A stretch of 64,000 nt of DNA from VRUE01 sp963702705 (GCA_963702705.1 CAVPDR010000002.1:248001-312000); one strand, 5' to 3'. Shown: positions 7,954-17,196, counted from the stretch's first letter. The notes: generated by a model not told the origin, from the letters alone. Numbers and translations are program-made.

Positions 7954-8531
7954 TCGAATGCTTCAGTCGGGAATTTGCCGTTCCATTCGACCGATTCTCC
8001 GAGCGCTTCCAGTTTGGTCCCGGTCGCTTTGAAGCTCGACGGGCCGAAGGTTGCGGTTTCGGTTGCGTTGTCGATCAGACCGCCGGCCGAGCCGGTGACG
8101 TGGGCCCAGACACCCCACAGCGGGCAGAACCAGCCGCCGTAGAGGACCCAGACGTTGACCCCTTTGACCACGAGGTAGTTGCTGCTGCTCACGGTCTTCA
8201 GTTCGGAGGGCCAAGGGAAGGCTTCGGCTTCGATCGCTTCCACCGTGCAGGTCGAGTTGGTGTAGCAGTTGAACAGGGGCAGGCTGGTGATGTTGCCCTT
8301 GCCGGTCCCTTCTTTGTTCCAGATTTCGACTTCGTAGAGGAAGTTGTCGCAGGTGGTTGTCATCCCCCACATGCTGAGACCGCTTTTTTCGGCCCCGCCG
8401 AGAATCGTTTCTTCGCCTTCCAGCGCTTTGCCTTCGAACTTCCAGGCCGGTGCGGCCCCCGCACTGGCGGCGAAGACGGCGCAAAGCATCAGCGCCGCAA
8501 GCAACCCCCCCAGGACTATTCGCATTCGCAT
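7920..8531 (-). CDS. Secreted four-cysteine protein, distant relative of the ECSIGED family
   Basis: The protein is 203 aa with a signal peptide (VLGGLLAALMLCAVFAASAGA). The mature part begins APAWKFEGKALEGEETILGG. It has Cys in MTTTCDN, FNCYTNSTC and WFCPLWG, then an acidic C-terminus. The layout (signal, aromatic W-x-F/V-x-G opening, TTTC strand, four cysteines) resembles the repeated secreted family at 22.4 and 55-64 kb, but the core EKIEGKEVPVF/EECSIGED is absent, so the relation is tentative. Glu is mostly GAA, unlike neighbouring enzymes. It overlaps the next gene by 34 bp. Function unknown. Confidence 0.65.
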   Translation of the reverse strand: MRMRIVLGGLLAALMLCAVFAASAGAAPAWKFEGKALEGEETILGGAEKSGLSMWGMTTTCDNFLYEVEIWNKEGTGKGNITSLPLFNCYTNSTCTVEAIEAEAFPWPSELKTVSSSNYLVVKGVNVWVLYGGWFCPLWGVWAHVTGSAGGLIDNATETATFGPSSFKATGTKLEALGESVEWNGKFPTEAFEWHREQAISVS

Positions 8532-8724
8532 GACTGGTTATCTCCCGTCTATTGCTCGATGGACTGGAAACAGCTACTCCCAATGGCTTCTCGCGAAGCG
8601 GGCCAGCGCCGCCGGCACCGGCGTCCCCCCTTGAAAAGCTCCCAGGCGTACCCTGAAATCATCCAACAAGTACCACATTTGAGGCCGGCGCGCCACCCCC
8701 GGCGTCAAGCAGACGGCCGAAGCC

Positions 8725-9285
8725 TCAGGCGCGAGAGACGTACTCGCTGCTGCGGGTGTCGACGCGGATGACCTCGCCCTCTTCGATGAAGAGCGGCACC
8801 TGGACGACCACGCCCGACTCCAGCGTCGCCGACTTGTTGCCGCCGCCCGAGGCGGTGTCGCCCTTTACGCCGGGCTCGGTCTGAGTCACCTTCATCTCGA
8901 TCGCGCTCGCCACCTGCACGTCGCTGGGGCGCTCGTCGACGAAAAGCACGTCGACCTCGGCGTTGGGAAGCAGCCACTGCATCGCATCGCCAACGAGGTC
9001 GCGGGGGATCTCGATCTGCTCGTAGTCGCGGTTGTCCATGAAGACCGCCGCCTCACCGGAGTCGTAGAGGTACTGCATCTTGCGCGACTCGGTGCGCACC
9101 GGGCGGAACTTCTCCCCGGCCCGGAAGGTCTTGTCCTGCACCGAGCCGTCCTCGATCTTGCGCAGCTTGGTCCGCACGAAGGCCCCGCCCTTACCGGGCT
9201 TGACGTGCTGGAACTCGATGATCCGGAAGATCTTCCCGTCGATCTCGATGTGCGAGCCGTTCTTGAACTGGTTGGTGCTGATCAC
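8725..9285 (-). CDS. efp: Elongation factor P
   Basis: The protein is 186 aa from the GTG at 9285 (ISTNQFKNGSHIEIDGKIF). The KOW-like N-domain carries the modification loop VKPGKGGAFVRTKL with Lys32 at the tip. The OB domains contain YDSGEAAVFMDNRDYEQIEI and the C-terminal signature GD-ASGG-KSATLESG. EF-P relieves ribosome stalling at polyproline. The tip Lys could be modified as in bacilli (no EpmA-type gene is visible here). A TAGGAT hexamer 8 nt upstream supports the GTG start. Confidence 0.97.
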   Translation of the reverse strand: MISTNQFKNGSHIEIDGKIFRIIEFQHVKPGKGGAFVRTKLRKIEDGSVQDKTFRAGEKFRPVRTESRKMQYLYDSGEAAVFMDNRDYEQIEIPRDLVGDAMQWLLPNAEVDVLFVDERPSDVQVASAIEMKVTQTEPGVKGDTASGGGNKSATLESGVVVQVPLFIEEGEVIRVDTRSSEYVSRA

Positions 9286-9293
9286 GGCTGCGA

Positions 9294-9299
9294 ATCCTA
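9294..9299 (-). promoter_or_regulatory. Leaderless-type -10 hexamer of efp
   Basis: TAGGAT ends 8 nt before the GTG start and there is no ribosome binding site between them. Confidence 0.5.
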
Positions 9300-9378
9300 G
9301 AGAAGCCAAGGCGCCTCGCGACTTCTCCGGACCTCAATACCGCACCGCGGGGTCGATCGTCTAACGTGGCAACAGGGA

Positions 9379-9873
9379 ATGAAGGGGGTCCTTACAGCTG
9401 TCGCATCGGTGGTCGCGCTCGCGCTTCTGCCTGCCGCCGTCGCTTCGGCGGAAGAAGGGCCGACGCGCGCCCAGTACGTCGAACAGGTCGACCCGATCTG
9501 TCAGGCAAACACGGAAGCCAACCAGCGGATCCTGAAGAACGTCAAAACCAAGGCACGCAGCAAGGCGCCGAGCAAGGTCAGGGAAGCCGGCGCCCAGTTC
9601 ATCAAGGCATCGAGCGCGTTCGGCTCCGCCGAGACCAAGATCGCCGCCGTGCCGCGGCCGCTCGCGGACGATGCCCGGCTGCTCAAGTGGTTCGAACACC
9701 TCACCATCGTCAAGACGGATCTGCGCAAACTCGGCAAGGCGCTGAAGGAAGGCGACAAGATCCTCGCCGCCCACGAACAGATCCGGGTCGAACGGGCAAG
9801 CAACGCCGCCAACAACGTCAGCTTCGTCTTCGAATTCAAGTACTGCCACCTGACCGCCTCCAACTTCACCTGA
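9379..9873 (+). CDS. Small secreted protein, function unknown
   Basis: The protein is 164 aa. The signal peptide VLTAVASVVALALLPAAVASA is followed by a Lys/Ala-rich, mainly helical mature protein. One cysteine lies near the mature N-terminus (VDPICQANTEANQRILKNV) and one at the C-terminus (FEFKYCHLTA), which could form a disulfide closing a helical bundle. The layout matches small Ala/Lys-rich secreted proteins of Solirubrobacterales; the lipoprotein at 49261 has a similar DAICAEVNAAV segment. AGGGA precedes the start. No catalytic motif is seen. Confidence 0.7.
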   Translation: MKGVLTAVASVVALALLPAAVASAEEGPTRAQYVEQVDPICQANTEANQRILKNVKTKARSKAPSKVREAGAQFIKASSAFGSAETKIAAVPRPLADDARLLKWFEHLTIVKTDLRKLGKALKEGDKILAAHEQIRVERASNAANNVSFVFEFKYCHLTASNFT

Positions 9874-9910
9874 GGCGAATCGCGCGCCACCGCGGTACCG
9901 AGCCCCGTGG

Positions 9911-10714
9911 CTACTCGCCCTCGGCCGCGGTGCTTGTTGTCAGCGCGGCGGCCGAGCCGCCGCTGAGGACGCGGCGAACCAGGCGCGGAGCGACGATGCG
10001 GCCGATCGCGGCGAGCGCGTAGGGGCGGGGCACGTAGCGCTCCGCCTTGCCGCCGGGCCCCGCCTCGACGATCGCCTCGGCGACCTTCTCCGGCTTCGAG
10101 ACGACCCAGCGGGTCAGCGCCCGCTCGCGCAGCTCGGTCGCGGGGAAGCCCTCGGTGGCGATGAACCCCGGTAGGACCATGCCGACGTGGACGCCGTACG
10201 GGCGCTCCTCGGCGTAGAGCGCGTCGGTCCAGCCGATCAGGGCGAACTTGCTCGCCGAGTAGGCGCCGGTGCGGGCGCGGGCGACCCGCCCGGCGGTGCT
10301 GGCGACGTTGACGATCGCGCTCGGCGCCGAGGCGCGCAGCGTCGGCAGCAGCGCCTCGGTGAGGCGGACGACGGCGTCGAAGTTGAGCTCCATGTGGCGC
10401 TTGACGTTGGCGTGGCCCACCTCGCCGAAGGCGCCCCGCCAGGCGCCGCCTGCGTTGTTCACCAGCAGGGTCAGCCGCTCGCCGTGCTCGGCCACGTGGG
10501 CCGCGACCCGCTCCGGGGCATCGGCCTCAGTGAGGTCGGCGGCAAGGTGGGTTGCCTTGCAGGGCAGCGACTCGGCGAGTGCCCGCAACCGGTCCTCGCG
10601 GCGGGCGACGAGGATCAGCTCGGCGCCGGGCTCGCGCGCCAGCCGCCGCGCGGTTGCCTCTCCGATCCCGCTGGAGGCTCCCGTTACCACGGCTCTAATA
10701 CCGCTCGGCGTCAC
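9911..10714 (-). CDS. Short-chain dehydrogenase/reductase
   Basis: The protein is 267 aa from the GTG at 10714, which sits 9 residues before the cofactor motif TGASSGIG. Other classical SDR features are AADLTEAD, LVNNAGG, the catalytic Ser in NVASTAG and the YSASK pair. LVARREDRL with Arg after strand 2 suggests NADP(H). The in-frame ATG at 10831 would overlap the divergent peptidase gene and is unlikely. Substrate unknown. Confidence 0.88.
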   Translation of the reverse strand: MTPSGIRAVVTGASSGIGEATARRLAREPGAELILVARREDRLRALAESLPCKATHLAADLTEADAPERVAAHVAEHGERLTLLVNNAGGAWRGAFGEVGHANVKRHMELNFDAVVRLTEALLPTLRASAPSAIVNVASTAGRVARARTGAYSASKFALIGWTDALYAEERPYGVHVGMVLPGFIATEGFPATELRERALTRWVVSKPEKVAEAIVEAGPGGKAERYVPRPYALAAIGRIVAPRLVRRVLSGGSAAALTTSTAAEGE

Positions 10715-10779
10715 CTGTGGAACGCTATTCGAAACGCCAGACCGCGGACGATTGTTCGAATCGACATACTGCGCGCCCT

Positions 10780-11829
10780 GTGAACAAAACCCCTGGACTA
10801 CTTCATAACCTCCTGCGCGCCGCCGGGCCATCCGGCTACGAGGCTCCGGCGGCCGCCGTTTGGCGCGATGCGGCGTCCTTCGCGACGCTCTCCAGCGACG
10901 GGATCGGCTCCTCCGTCGCCCGCATCGGCGAGGCCTCGCCGCTGCTCACGGTCGTCGGCCACATCGACGAGATCGGGTTGGTCGTACGCCACATCGACGA
11001 GAAGGGCTTCCTCTGGTTCGCGCCGATAGGAGGTTGGGACCCCCAGATCCTGGTCGGTCAACGGGTCGAGATCGAGGGCCGCAAGGGCCCGGTATCCGGG
11101 GTCGTCGGGCGCAAGCCGCTGCATCTGCTCGATGCTGACGCGCGCAAGAAGGTGGTCGAGCTCAAGGGACTGCACATCGACATCGGCGCCGGTGACCGCG
11201 AGGCGGCCACCGAGCTCGTCCGCGTCGGTGACCCGGTCGTGATCGCCACCGAACCGCTGGCCCTCTGCGGCGAGCGACTTGTCTCGCGGGCAATGGACAA
11301 CCGCCTCGGCGCCTACGTAGCGCTCGAGGCGCTGCGGCGCTGCCACGAGCGGGGCCCGCTCAAAGCCGGCTTCGCCGCGATCGCCGCGGTGCAGGAGGAG
11401 ATCGGCCTCTTCGGCGCCCGCACCTCGGCCTTCGCCGTCGAGCCGGACCTGGCGATCGTCATCGACGTCACCCACGCCACCGACGCGCCGGGGGTCGACG
11501 AGAAGGAACTCGGCACCCACTCGCTCGGCTCCGGCCCGGTGATCTACCGAGGCGCCACCCTCTCCCCCAAGCTCTTCGAGCTACTGGTCGAGACCGCGGA
11601 GACCACGGGGATCGAGCACACGATCGGCGCCACCGGCAACTCGACCGGAACCGACGCCGACGCGGTTCAGTTCGCTCGCTCGGGGATCCCGACCAGCCTC
11701 GTCTCGATCCCGCTGCGCTACATGCACTCCCCGGTCGAGATGGTCGACCTCGCCGACGTCGAGGCAACGGTCGAGCTGATCGCCGCCTTCGCGACACGCC
11801 TCGACAGCAATATCGATCTCAGCCGCTGA
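10780..11829 (+). CDS. M42-family metallopeptidase (glutamyl aminopeptidase/endoglucanase-like)
   Basis: The protein is 349 aa from the GTG at 10780. Metal ligands and catalytic residues of the M42 family are present: GHIDEIGLVV (His-x-Asp), MDNRLGAYVALE (Asp), VQEEIGLFGA (Glu-Glu), VIDVTHATDAPG (Asp) and the final His in RYMHSPVEMVD. These form a dinuclear zinc/cobalt site, and family members build dodecameric tetrahedral particles degrading peptides in the cytoplasm. It is divergent from the SDR gene with a 65 bp gap. Confidence 0.92.
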   Translation: MNKTPGLLHNLLRAAGPSGYEAPAAAVWRDAASFATLSSDGIGSSVARIGEASPLLTVVGHIDEIGLVVRHIDEKGFLWFAPIGGWDPQILVGQRVEIEGRKGPVSGVVGRKPLHLLDADARKKVVELKGLHIDIGAGDREAATELVRVGDPVVIATEPLALCGERLVSRAMDNRLGAYVALEALRRCHERGPLKAGFAAIAAVQEEIGLFGARTSAFAVEPDLAIVIDVTHATDAPGVDEKELGTHSLGSGPVIYRGATLSPKLFELLVETAETTGIEHTIGATGNSTGTDADAVQFARSGIPTSLVSIPLRYMHSPVEMVDLADVEATVELIAAFATRLDSNIDLSR

Positions 11830-11841
11830 CTGACGCGGGCG

Positions 11842-12927
11842 TCAGTTGGCTACGAAGACCTGGTCGCGGCCGCCAGCCTTCGCCGAGTAGAGGGCCACGT
11901 CGGCGCGGGCGACGAGATCGTCGGTGTTGACCGTCGGCGGCCCGGAGATGGCGGCGCCGATGCTGATCGTCACGTTGACCCCGGCCGGCCGCCGCTCGCG
12001 CACCGCCCGCCGCAGGCGCTCGGCGATCCCGACGGCGTCTTCTTCGGTCGCCCCCGGGAGGACGACAAGTATCTCCTCGCCACCGATCCGGTAGATCGAA
12101 TCGCCTGCCCGCAGCACGGCCCGCATCGTGTAGGCGACGTCCTGCAGGACCGCGTCGCCGGCCGCGTGGCCGAGCTTGTCGTTGACGCGCTTGAAGTGGT
12201 CCAGGTCGCAGAGAAGCAGGGCGTGCGAGAGCCCCTCCTTCTCGCTACTCGGCTGCCCGTCGAGTTCGGCCAGCCGCTGCTCCAGCGCGTTGCGGTTGAA
12301 GAGGCCGGTGAGCGGATCGAGAGTCGAGCGGCGGCGGTGCGCGCGGTCTGACTCGACCAGCGCCCCGGAGAGGATCACGGTGCTGAGGATCAGCGCAACC
12401 GCGGCGACGAGGGTTTGGCTGTGGGCGGCGGCGCCGGCCGGATCGACGGCAACGGTGCTGATCAGGAAGACGGCAAGGAGGTAGGCGGTGCCAACCGCCA
12501 TCCCCCAGGGCTCGAAGCGAACGCCGAGCGTGACTGCCGGCAGCGCGAACCACATCAGCGCCGGGCTGGTCGGCCCGCCACTGGCGATCACCGCCCCGGC
12601 CAGCAGCAACGGCAACAGGCCCCAGGCGGCGGCGATCCACAATCCGGGGCGAGGGCTGGTCTGGGTGAAGCGATCGGCGACGGCAAAGCCACCGAACCCG
12701 GCCGCCAGCGGCAGCAGCCAGAGCCAGCCGACCTCGGCGCTGGCCGAGGTCAGGGCGATGGCGAGGATCGCGAAGCAGGCCGCGCGATAGCGGCGCATGC
12801 GGCGCTCCATGTCGAGCAGCCGCTCGCGGCGCGCTTCGGCTCGAATTGCCGCAAGCGACTCGCTCGAGCCGGCCGAGCCGCGCTCGGCCGCGAGCGCATC
12901 GCGAAGCATGTTTGGCGTCGGTGGCAC
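11842..12927 (-). CDS. Membrane diguanylate cyclase (GGDEF)
   Basis: The protein is 361 aa from a GTG with GAGG upstream. The N-terminal half has about six hydrophobic segments. From about residue 205 the GGDEF domain follows: DPLTGLFNRNALEQRL, LLLCDLDHFKRVND, GHAAGDAVL, the active loop RIGGEEILVVLP and SIGAA. GGEE is an accepted active variant. RAGD five residues before it is an RxxD inhibitory site, so product feedback is likely. It should make c-di-GMP from GTP in response to an unknown membrane signal. Confidence 0.93.
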   Translation of the reverse strand: MPPTPNMLRDALAAERGSAGSSESLAAIRAEARRERLLDMERRMRRYRAACFAILAIALTSASAEVGWLWLLPLAAGFGGFAVADRFTQTSPRPGLWIAAAWGLLPLLLAGAVIASGGPTSPALMWFALPAVTLGVRFEPWGMAVGTAYLLAVFLISTVAVDPAGAAAHSQTLVAAVALILSTVILSGALVESDRAHRRRSTLDPLTGLFNRNALEQRLAELDGQPSSEKEGLSHALLLCDLDHFKRVNDKLGHAAGDAVLQDVAYTMRAVLRAGDSIYRIGGEEILVVLPGATEEDAVGIAERLRRAVRERRPAGVNVTISIGAAISGPPTVNTDDLVARADVALYSAKAGGRDQVFVAN

Positions 12928-12984
12928 AAGTGCCTCATCGACCTCCGCTCCGCCGGGCTTAACTTTGCACTGCTGTGGCCGCGA

Positions 12985-14043
12985 TCAATCGACGAGCTGA
13001 AGGTCCTTGGACAGGCCGCTGAGGTTGCGGTAGCCGTCTCCGCTGACGACGACCAGATCCTCGATCCGCACGCCGAACTCGCCCGGCAGGTAGATGCCCG
13101 GCTCCACCGTCACCACTTCGCCGGCGGCGAGCACATCCTCGGAGCGCTGCGAGAGGCGCGGCTCCTCGTGCACCTCGAGCCCCACGCCGTGGCCGAGCCC
13201 GTGACCGAAGCGCTCCCCGTGGCCGGCCGCGGCAATCGGCTCGCGAGCGGCGCTGTCCACGTCCTCGGCGCGGGCGCCGGCAACAACGGCGTCAAGAGCG
13301 GCCAGTTGGGCGCCGCGCACGACCTCGTAGACCTCGCGGGCGCGCTCGCCTGGCTCGCCCGTCGCATAGGTACGGGTCCCGTCGGAGCAGTAGCCGTCGA
13401 GCTTGGCCCCCATGTCGAAGACGACCAGCTCACCGCGGCCGATCTCGCGCTCTCCGGGCTCGGCGTGGGGCAGGGCGCCGTTGGGCCCAGCGGCGACGAT
13501 GGTCGGAAAGGAGGGCACTGCGCCCTGCTCGCGCATCCAGGCCTCGACGCCGCGGGCGACGTCGAGCTCGGTGCGGCCGGCGAGGCCCTGCTCGAGCGCC
13601 CAGCGCCAGGCCTCATCGGCCAGCTCAGCCGCTCGGGAGATCGCGGCCAGCTCGGTCTCGTCCTTGACCCGGCGCAGCTTCTCGACCGTCCCTCCCGCCG
13701 GCTCGAGGGTGACGCCCTCGGAGAGCTTCTCCCCGAGCTTGCCCTTGGCGCGCACCGACATGTGATGATCTTCGAAGCCGGCCTTGCCGGTCATCCGCGC
13801 GGCGATCCCCGCCAGCCAATCGTCCTTGACCGTGACGACCTCCCAGCCCTCGACCTCGGACTCGGCCCGCTCGGTGTAGCGGAAGTCGGTGAAGAAGACG
13901 CGCGTATCGCCGCCGCAGACGCAGGCCCCGTTGGTGCCGCCGAAGCCGGTCAGGTAGCGAACGTTGACCAGGTCGGTGACAAGGAAGCAGTCGAGCCCGC
14001 GCTCGGCCACCGCAGCGGCGAGGCGATCGGTGCGGTCCTGCAT
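12985..14043 (-). CDS. pepQ: M24-family Xaa-Pro peptidase
   Basis: The protein is 352 aa. The creatinase-like N-domain (LDCFLVTDLVNVRYLTGFGG) is followed by the pita-bread domain with all five metal ligands: FDMGAKLDGYCSDGTRTYATG (two Asp), GHGVGLEVHE (His), VTVEPGIYLP (Glu) and GVRIEDLVVV (Glu). It removes residues before proline in the cytoplasm. The ATG at 14043 overlaps the aroQ stop, so it is the last gene of the aro operon. pepQ and pepP cannot be separated by sequence alone. Confidence 0.92.
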   Translation of the reverse strand: MQDRTDRLAAAVAERGLDCFLVTDLVNVRYLTGFGGTNGACVCGGDTRVFFTDFRYTERAESEVEGWEVVTVKDDWLAGIAARMTGKAGFEDHHMSVRAKGKLGEKLSEGVTLEPAGGTVEKLRRVKDETELAAISRAAELADEAWRWALEQGLAGRTELDVARGVEAWMREQGAVPSFPTIVAAGPNGALPHAEPGEREIGRGELVVFDMGAKLDGYCSDGTRTYATGEPGERAREVYEVVRGAQLAALDAVVAGARAEDVDSAAREPIAAAGHGERFGHGLGHGVGLEVHEEPRLSQRSEDVLAAGEVVTVEPGIYLPGEFGVRIEDLVVVSGDGYRNLSGLSKDLQLVD

Positions 14044-14501
14044 CAAGCGGCGCTCGCGCCCAGCTCGCCGGCCAGCAGGTCGAGTGCCTCCCGGTAGCCG
14101 TCGGGGCCCTTGCCGCAGATCTTGGCCAGGACCAGGCCGTCGAAGACCGAGAGGCGGCGCCACACCTCTCGCGACTCGACGTCGGAGAGGTGGACCTCAA
14201 CCGCCGGCAACCCGGCGACGTCGAGGGCGTCGGCAATCGCGCGGCTGTAGTGCGACCAGGCACCGGCATTGACGATCGCCGAGTCGGCCAGCTCCGGCAG
14301 CCGGTGCAGGTACTCGACGAACTCGCCCTCGGAGTTGGTCTGGAAGAAGATCGTCGCGAGGCCCTGCTCGCGCGCCCAGTCCTCGATCTTGGTCTCCAGC
14401 TCGCGCAGCGAGAGACCGCCGTAGACCGCGGGATCGCGGCGGTCGAGGATGTCGAAGTTGACCCCGTGCAGCACGGCGACCCGGTTGTGGGCGGTTGTCA
14501 T
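14043..14501 (-). CDS. aroQ: 3-dehydroquinate dehydratase, type II
   Basis: The protein is 152 aa, the usual AroQ length. It has the catalytic Tyr loop RRDPAVYGGLSLRELE, FQTNSEGEFVEYLHRL, NAGAWSHYSRAIADAL and the His-containing VEVHLSDVESREVWRR. It removes water from 3-dehydroquinate in the shikimate pathway and works as a dodecamer in the family. The N-terminal strand HGVNFDILDRRDP differs from the common GPNLNLLGxREP version. It is coupled by ATGA overlaps to aroKB upstream and pepQ downstream. Confidence 0.93.
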   Translation of the reverse strand: MTTAHNRVAVLHGVNFDILDRRDPAVYGGLSLRELETKIEDWAREQGLATIFFQTNSEGEFVEYLHRLPELADSAIVNAGAWSHYSRAIADALDVAGLPAVEVHLSDVESREVWRRLSVFDGLVLAKICGKGPDGYREALDLLAGELGASAA

Positions 14502-16033
14502 GCGTAAAGCTCCTCCACGGCGGCCCTGACCTTAGCCGGATCGACCAGCTCGCCGATCCGGGGCAGACCGGGCTCCGAGAGGAGGACGAAGCCGACCCCC
14601 TGCGCCGTGCGCTTCTTGTCGCGCTGCAGGGCCTCGAGCGTCTGGTCGAGGTCGATGGCCGGGTCGAGGCTGACCGGCAGGCCGTGGCGAAGCAGGATGG
14701 CCTCCACCTCGTCGCGCAGTTGCGGCGCCTCGGAAAGCCGCAGTGCCGCCAGCAGGCCGAGGCCGATCACCTCGCCGTGGCGGTAGCGGCGGTAGCCGCT
14801 CGCCGCCTCGATCGCGTGGCCGACCGTGTGGCCGAGGTTGAGCACTGCGCGGCGGCCACCGTCGCGCTCGTCGGCGGCGACAACCTCGCACTTGTAGCGG
14901 GCGCAGGCGAAGACCAGGTCGGTCAGGGCGTCCGGATCGAGCGCGGCGAGCGACCGCGAGCGCTCCCAGAGCTCGCCGCCGGCCAGCAGGCCGGTCTTCA
15001 GCAGCTCGACGAAGCCGGCCGCGAGCTCCTCCGCGGGCAGGCTGGCAAGGGTCGCGGTGTCGGCGAGGACCGCGGCGGGCAGCTGGTAGGCACCGGCGTA
15101 GTTCTTGCCCTCGGGCAGGTCGACACCGGTCTTGCCGCCGTAGGCGGAGTCGACCTGTGCCACCAGCGTGGTCGGGACCTGGACGACGTGCACGCCCCGT
15201 TGGTAGAGGTGGGCGCAGAACCCGGCCAGGTCGCCGACGACGCCGCCGCCGAGGGCGACGACGTGGTCCTCGCGGGTCATCCCCGCGCGCGCCAACTCGC
15301 GCAGGACCCGCTCGGCCTCGGCCATCGTCTTCGCCGACTCGCCGGGCTCGACTTCGACCCGCGCGGCAAGGGGCTCGAGGCGGTCGGCGTAGAGCGCGCC
15401 GACGGCGCTGTCGGTGACGCAGAAGCGACGGCTGGGCAGAGGCCAGAGGTCGAGGTCCAGAATGCCGGGGCCGACGAAGATCGGGTACTCGCCAGAGGGG
15501 CTCGCCGCCCAGAGCATCCTCGCCCCTCTCGGCATCGCGGCGACGGCGACCAGCGACGGCATCGCGCGGACTGCAAGGCCGCGATCGCCGGGCGGCAGGA
15601 TCGCGTCCGCGAGCTCCTCATAGAAGGGTTGGCGTTCCTGCATCAGCTTCGCCACGCCCTCGGCGCTGCGCGCGAGCGGACGATCGCTGCGGGCGATCCG
15701 TCGCCAGGACTCGCGCGCATCGACCTGCAGCCAGACGACGACGTGACGCCCGAGCGCCTCGCGCACCCGCTCGGAGAGGACGCTGCCGCCACCGAGCGCA
15801 ATCGCGCCGCCGTCGGCTCCGTCCAGCAGCGATCCGACGACCTCGGCCTCGCGGGCGCGGAAGGCGGCCTCGCCGTCCTCCTCGAAGGCCGCCGCGATCG
15901 ACTTGCCGAACTCCTTTTCCATCAGCTCGTCGATCTCAGTGGTCTGCAGCCCAACGTCGCGCGCCGCGGCGAGCGCGGTCGACTTGCCGGCGCCCATGAA
16001 GCCGATGAAAACCAGGGCGGGCTTCACGCTCAA
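14498..16033 (-). CDS. aroKB: Shikimate kinase / 3-dehydroquinate synthase fusion
   Basis: One 511 aa polypeptide. Residues 1-165 are shikimate kinase: P-loop GFMGAGKST, acidic EIDELMEKEFG, GGGSVLS and the lid RPLARS. Residues 180-511 are dehydroquinate synthase: VALGGGVVGDLAGFCAHLYQRG, PTTLVAQVDSAYGGKTGVDLPEGKN, NLGHTVGHAIE and RYRHGEVIGLGL with the Zn/NAD site residues. Steps 5 and 2 of the shikimate pathway are thus joined although not consecutive. The start is TTG at 16033 (overlapping the aroC stop) or GTG at 16027; no ATG is available. No stop or frameshift lies between the halves, so it is a true fusion. Confidence 0.95.
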   Translation of the reverse strand: MSVKPALVFIGFMGAGKSTALAAARDVGLQTTEIDELMEKEFGKSIAAAFEEDGEAAFRAREAEVVGSLLDGADGGAIALGGGSVLSERVREALGRHVVVWLQVDARESWRRIARSDRPLARSAEGVAKLMQERQPFYEELADAILPPGDRGLAVRAMPSLVAVAAMPRGARMLWAASPSGEYPIFVGPGILDLDLWPLPSRRFCVTDSAVGALYADRLEPLAARVEVEPGESAKTMAEAERVLRELARAGMTREDHVVALGGGVVGDLAGFCAHLYQRGVHVVQVPTTLVAQVDSAYGGKTGVDLPEGKNYAGAYQLPAAVLADTATLASLPAEELAAGFVELLKTGLLAGGELWERSRSLAALDPDALTDLVFACARYKCEVVAADERDGGRRAVLNLGHTVGHAIEAASGYRRYRHGEVIGLGLLAALRLSEAPQLRDEVEAILLRHGLPVSLDPAIDLDQTLEALQRDKKRTAQGVGFVLLSEPGLPRIGELVDPAKVRAAVEELYA

Positions 16034-17196
16034 CCTCGGAAGTCGATGCGGCTCTTGTACGCCTCGACCGCGGCCAGCACGTCGTCGATGTGATCGCCGC
16101 CGAACTTCTCGCGGTGCGCGCGCGCCAGGACGAGGCAGACCATCGCCTCGGCAACGACGGCGGCTGCCGGGACCACGGTCGAGTCGGTGCGCTCGCGCAG
16201 CGCCTGCGCCGGCTCCTTGCTCTCGGTGTCGACCGAGCGCAGCGGCTTGGTCAAGGTCGAGATCGGCTTGATTGCGGCGCGCACCGAGAGCGGCAGGCCG
16301 TTGGTCATCCCACCCTCGAGGCCGCCGGCGTGGTTGGTCTCGCGGAAGTAGCCGCGCTGCTCGGACCAGAAGATCTCGTCGTGGGCCTCGGAGCCGGGGC
16401 GGGCGGCGACGTCCCAGGCCTCGCCGATCGAGACCCCCTTCACCGACTGGATCGAGGCGACGGCCCCGGCGAGCCGTCCGTCGAGACGATCTTCCCAGGA
16501 GATGTGCGAGCCGAGCCCGGGGACGAGGCCGAAGGCGCGCACCTCGAAGGTCCCGCCGAGGCTCTCGTTGGCCTTGCGCAGGCGGTTTATCTCCGCGACC
16601 ATCGCCGCGCTGGCCTCGGCGTCGAGGCAGCGCACCGGGTCCTCGTCGACGGCGGCGAAATCCTCCGGCGCGAGGTCGGCCCGCTCGGGCGCGGTGACCG
16701 AGGCGATCTGGGTGACGTGGCTGTGCACGCTGACGCCGAGTGCGGCGAGGAAGCCGCGGGCGATCGACCCCGCCGCGACTCGGGCTGCGGTCTCGCGGGC
16801 GCTCGCCCGCTCGAGCACGTTGCGGATGTCGTCGTGGCCGTACTTCTGGGCGCCGACGAGGTCGGCGTGACCGGGGCGCGGCAGGTGGACCTCGTCGACC
16901 TCGGCCTCGACCGGCCAGGGGTTCATCCGCTCCTCCCAGTTGGCGTAGTCGCGGTTGGCTACGAGGACCGCGATCGGGCTGCCCAGGGCGCGGCCGTGGC
17001 GCACTCCGGAGCGGACCTCGACCGTGTCGGTCTCGATCTTCATCCGCCCGCCGCGGCCGTGGCCGAGCTGGCGCCGCGCCATGTCGCGGTCAAGCGCCTC
17101 GCGCTCGAGCTGGAGCCCTGCCGGCATCCCCTCGACGATCGCAACGAGACCTGGCCCGTGCGACTCGCCTGCGGTTGTAAACCTGAATCCGCTCAC
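16030..17196 (-). CDS. aroC: Chorismate synthase
   Basis: The protein is 388 aa from the GTG at 17196 (SGFRFTTAGESHGPGLV). Signatures include GHGRGGRMKIETDTVEVRSGVRHG, GHADLVGAQKYGHDDIRNVLERASARET, GGLEGGMTNG and the C-terminal RTDSTVVPAAAVVAEAM. It converts EPSP to chorismate with reduced FMN. Its stop overlaps the TTG of aroKB. A longer frame to 17463 lacks family similarity and overlaps aroE. Confidence 0.96.
   Translation of the reverse strand: MSGFRFTTAGESHGPGLVAIVEGMPAGLQLEREALDRDMARRQLGHGRGGRMKIETDTVEVRSGVRHGRALGSPIAVLVANRDYANWEERMNPWPVEAEVDEVHLPRPGHADLVGAQKYGHDDIRNVLERASARETAARVAAGSIARGFLAALGVSVHSHVTQIASVTAPERADLAPEDFAAVDEDPVRCLDAEASAAMVAEINRLRKANESLGGTFEVRAFGLVPGLGSHISWEDRLDGRLAGAVASIQSVKGVSIGEAWDVAARPGSEAHDEIFWSEQRGYFRETNHAGGLEGGMTNGLPLSVRAAIKPISTLTKPLRSVDTESKEPAQALRERTDSTVVPAAAVVAEAMVCLVLARAHREKFGGDHIDDVLAAVEAYKSRIDFRG

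Noticed and set aside
10730..10765. LexA-like half sites between the SDR and M42 genes
   Set aside because: CGAACAATCGTCCG matches the actinobacterial SOS box with one mismatch, but the genes are not SOS functions and the match may be chance.
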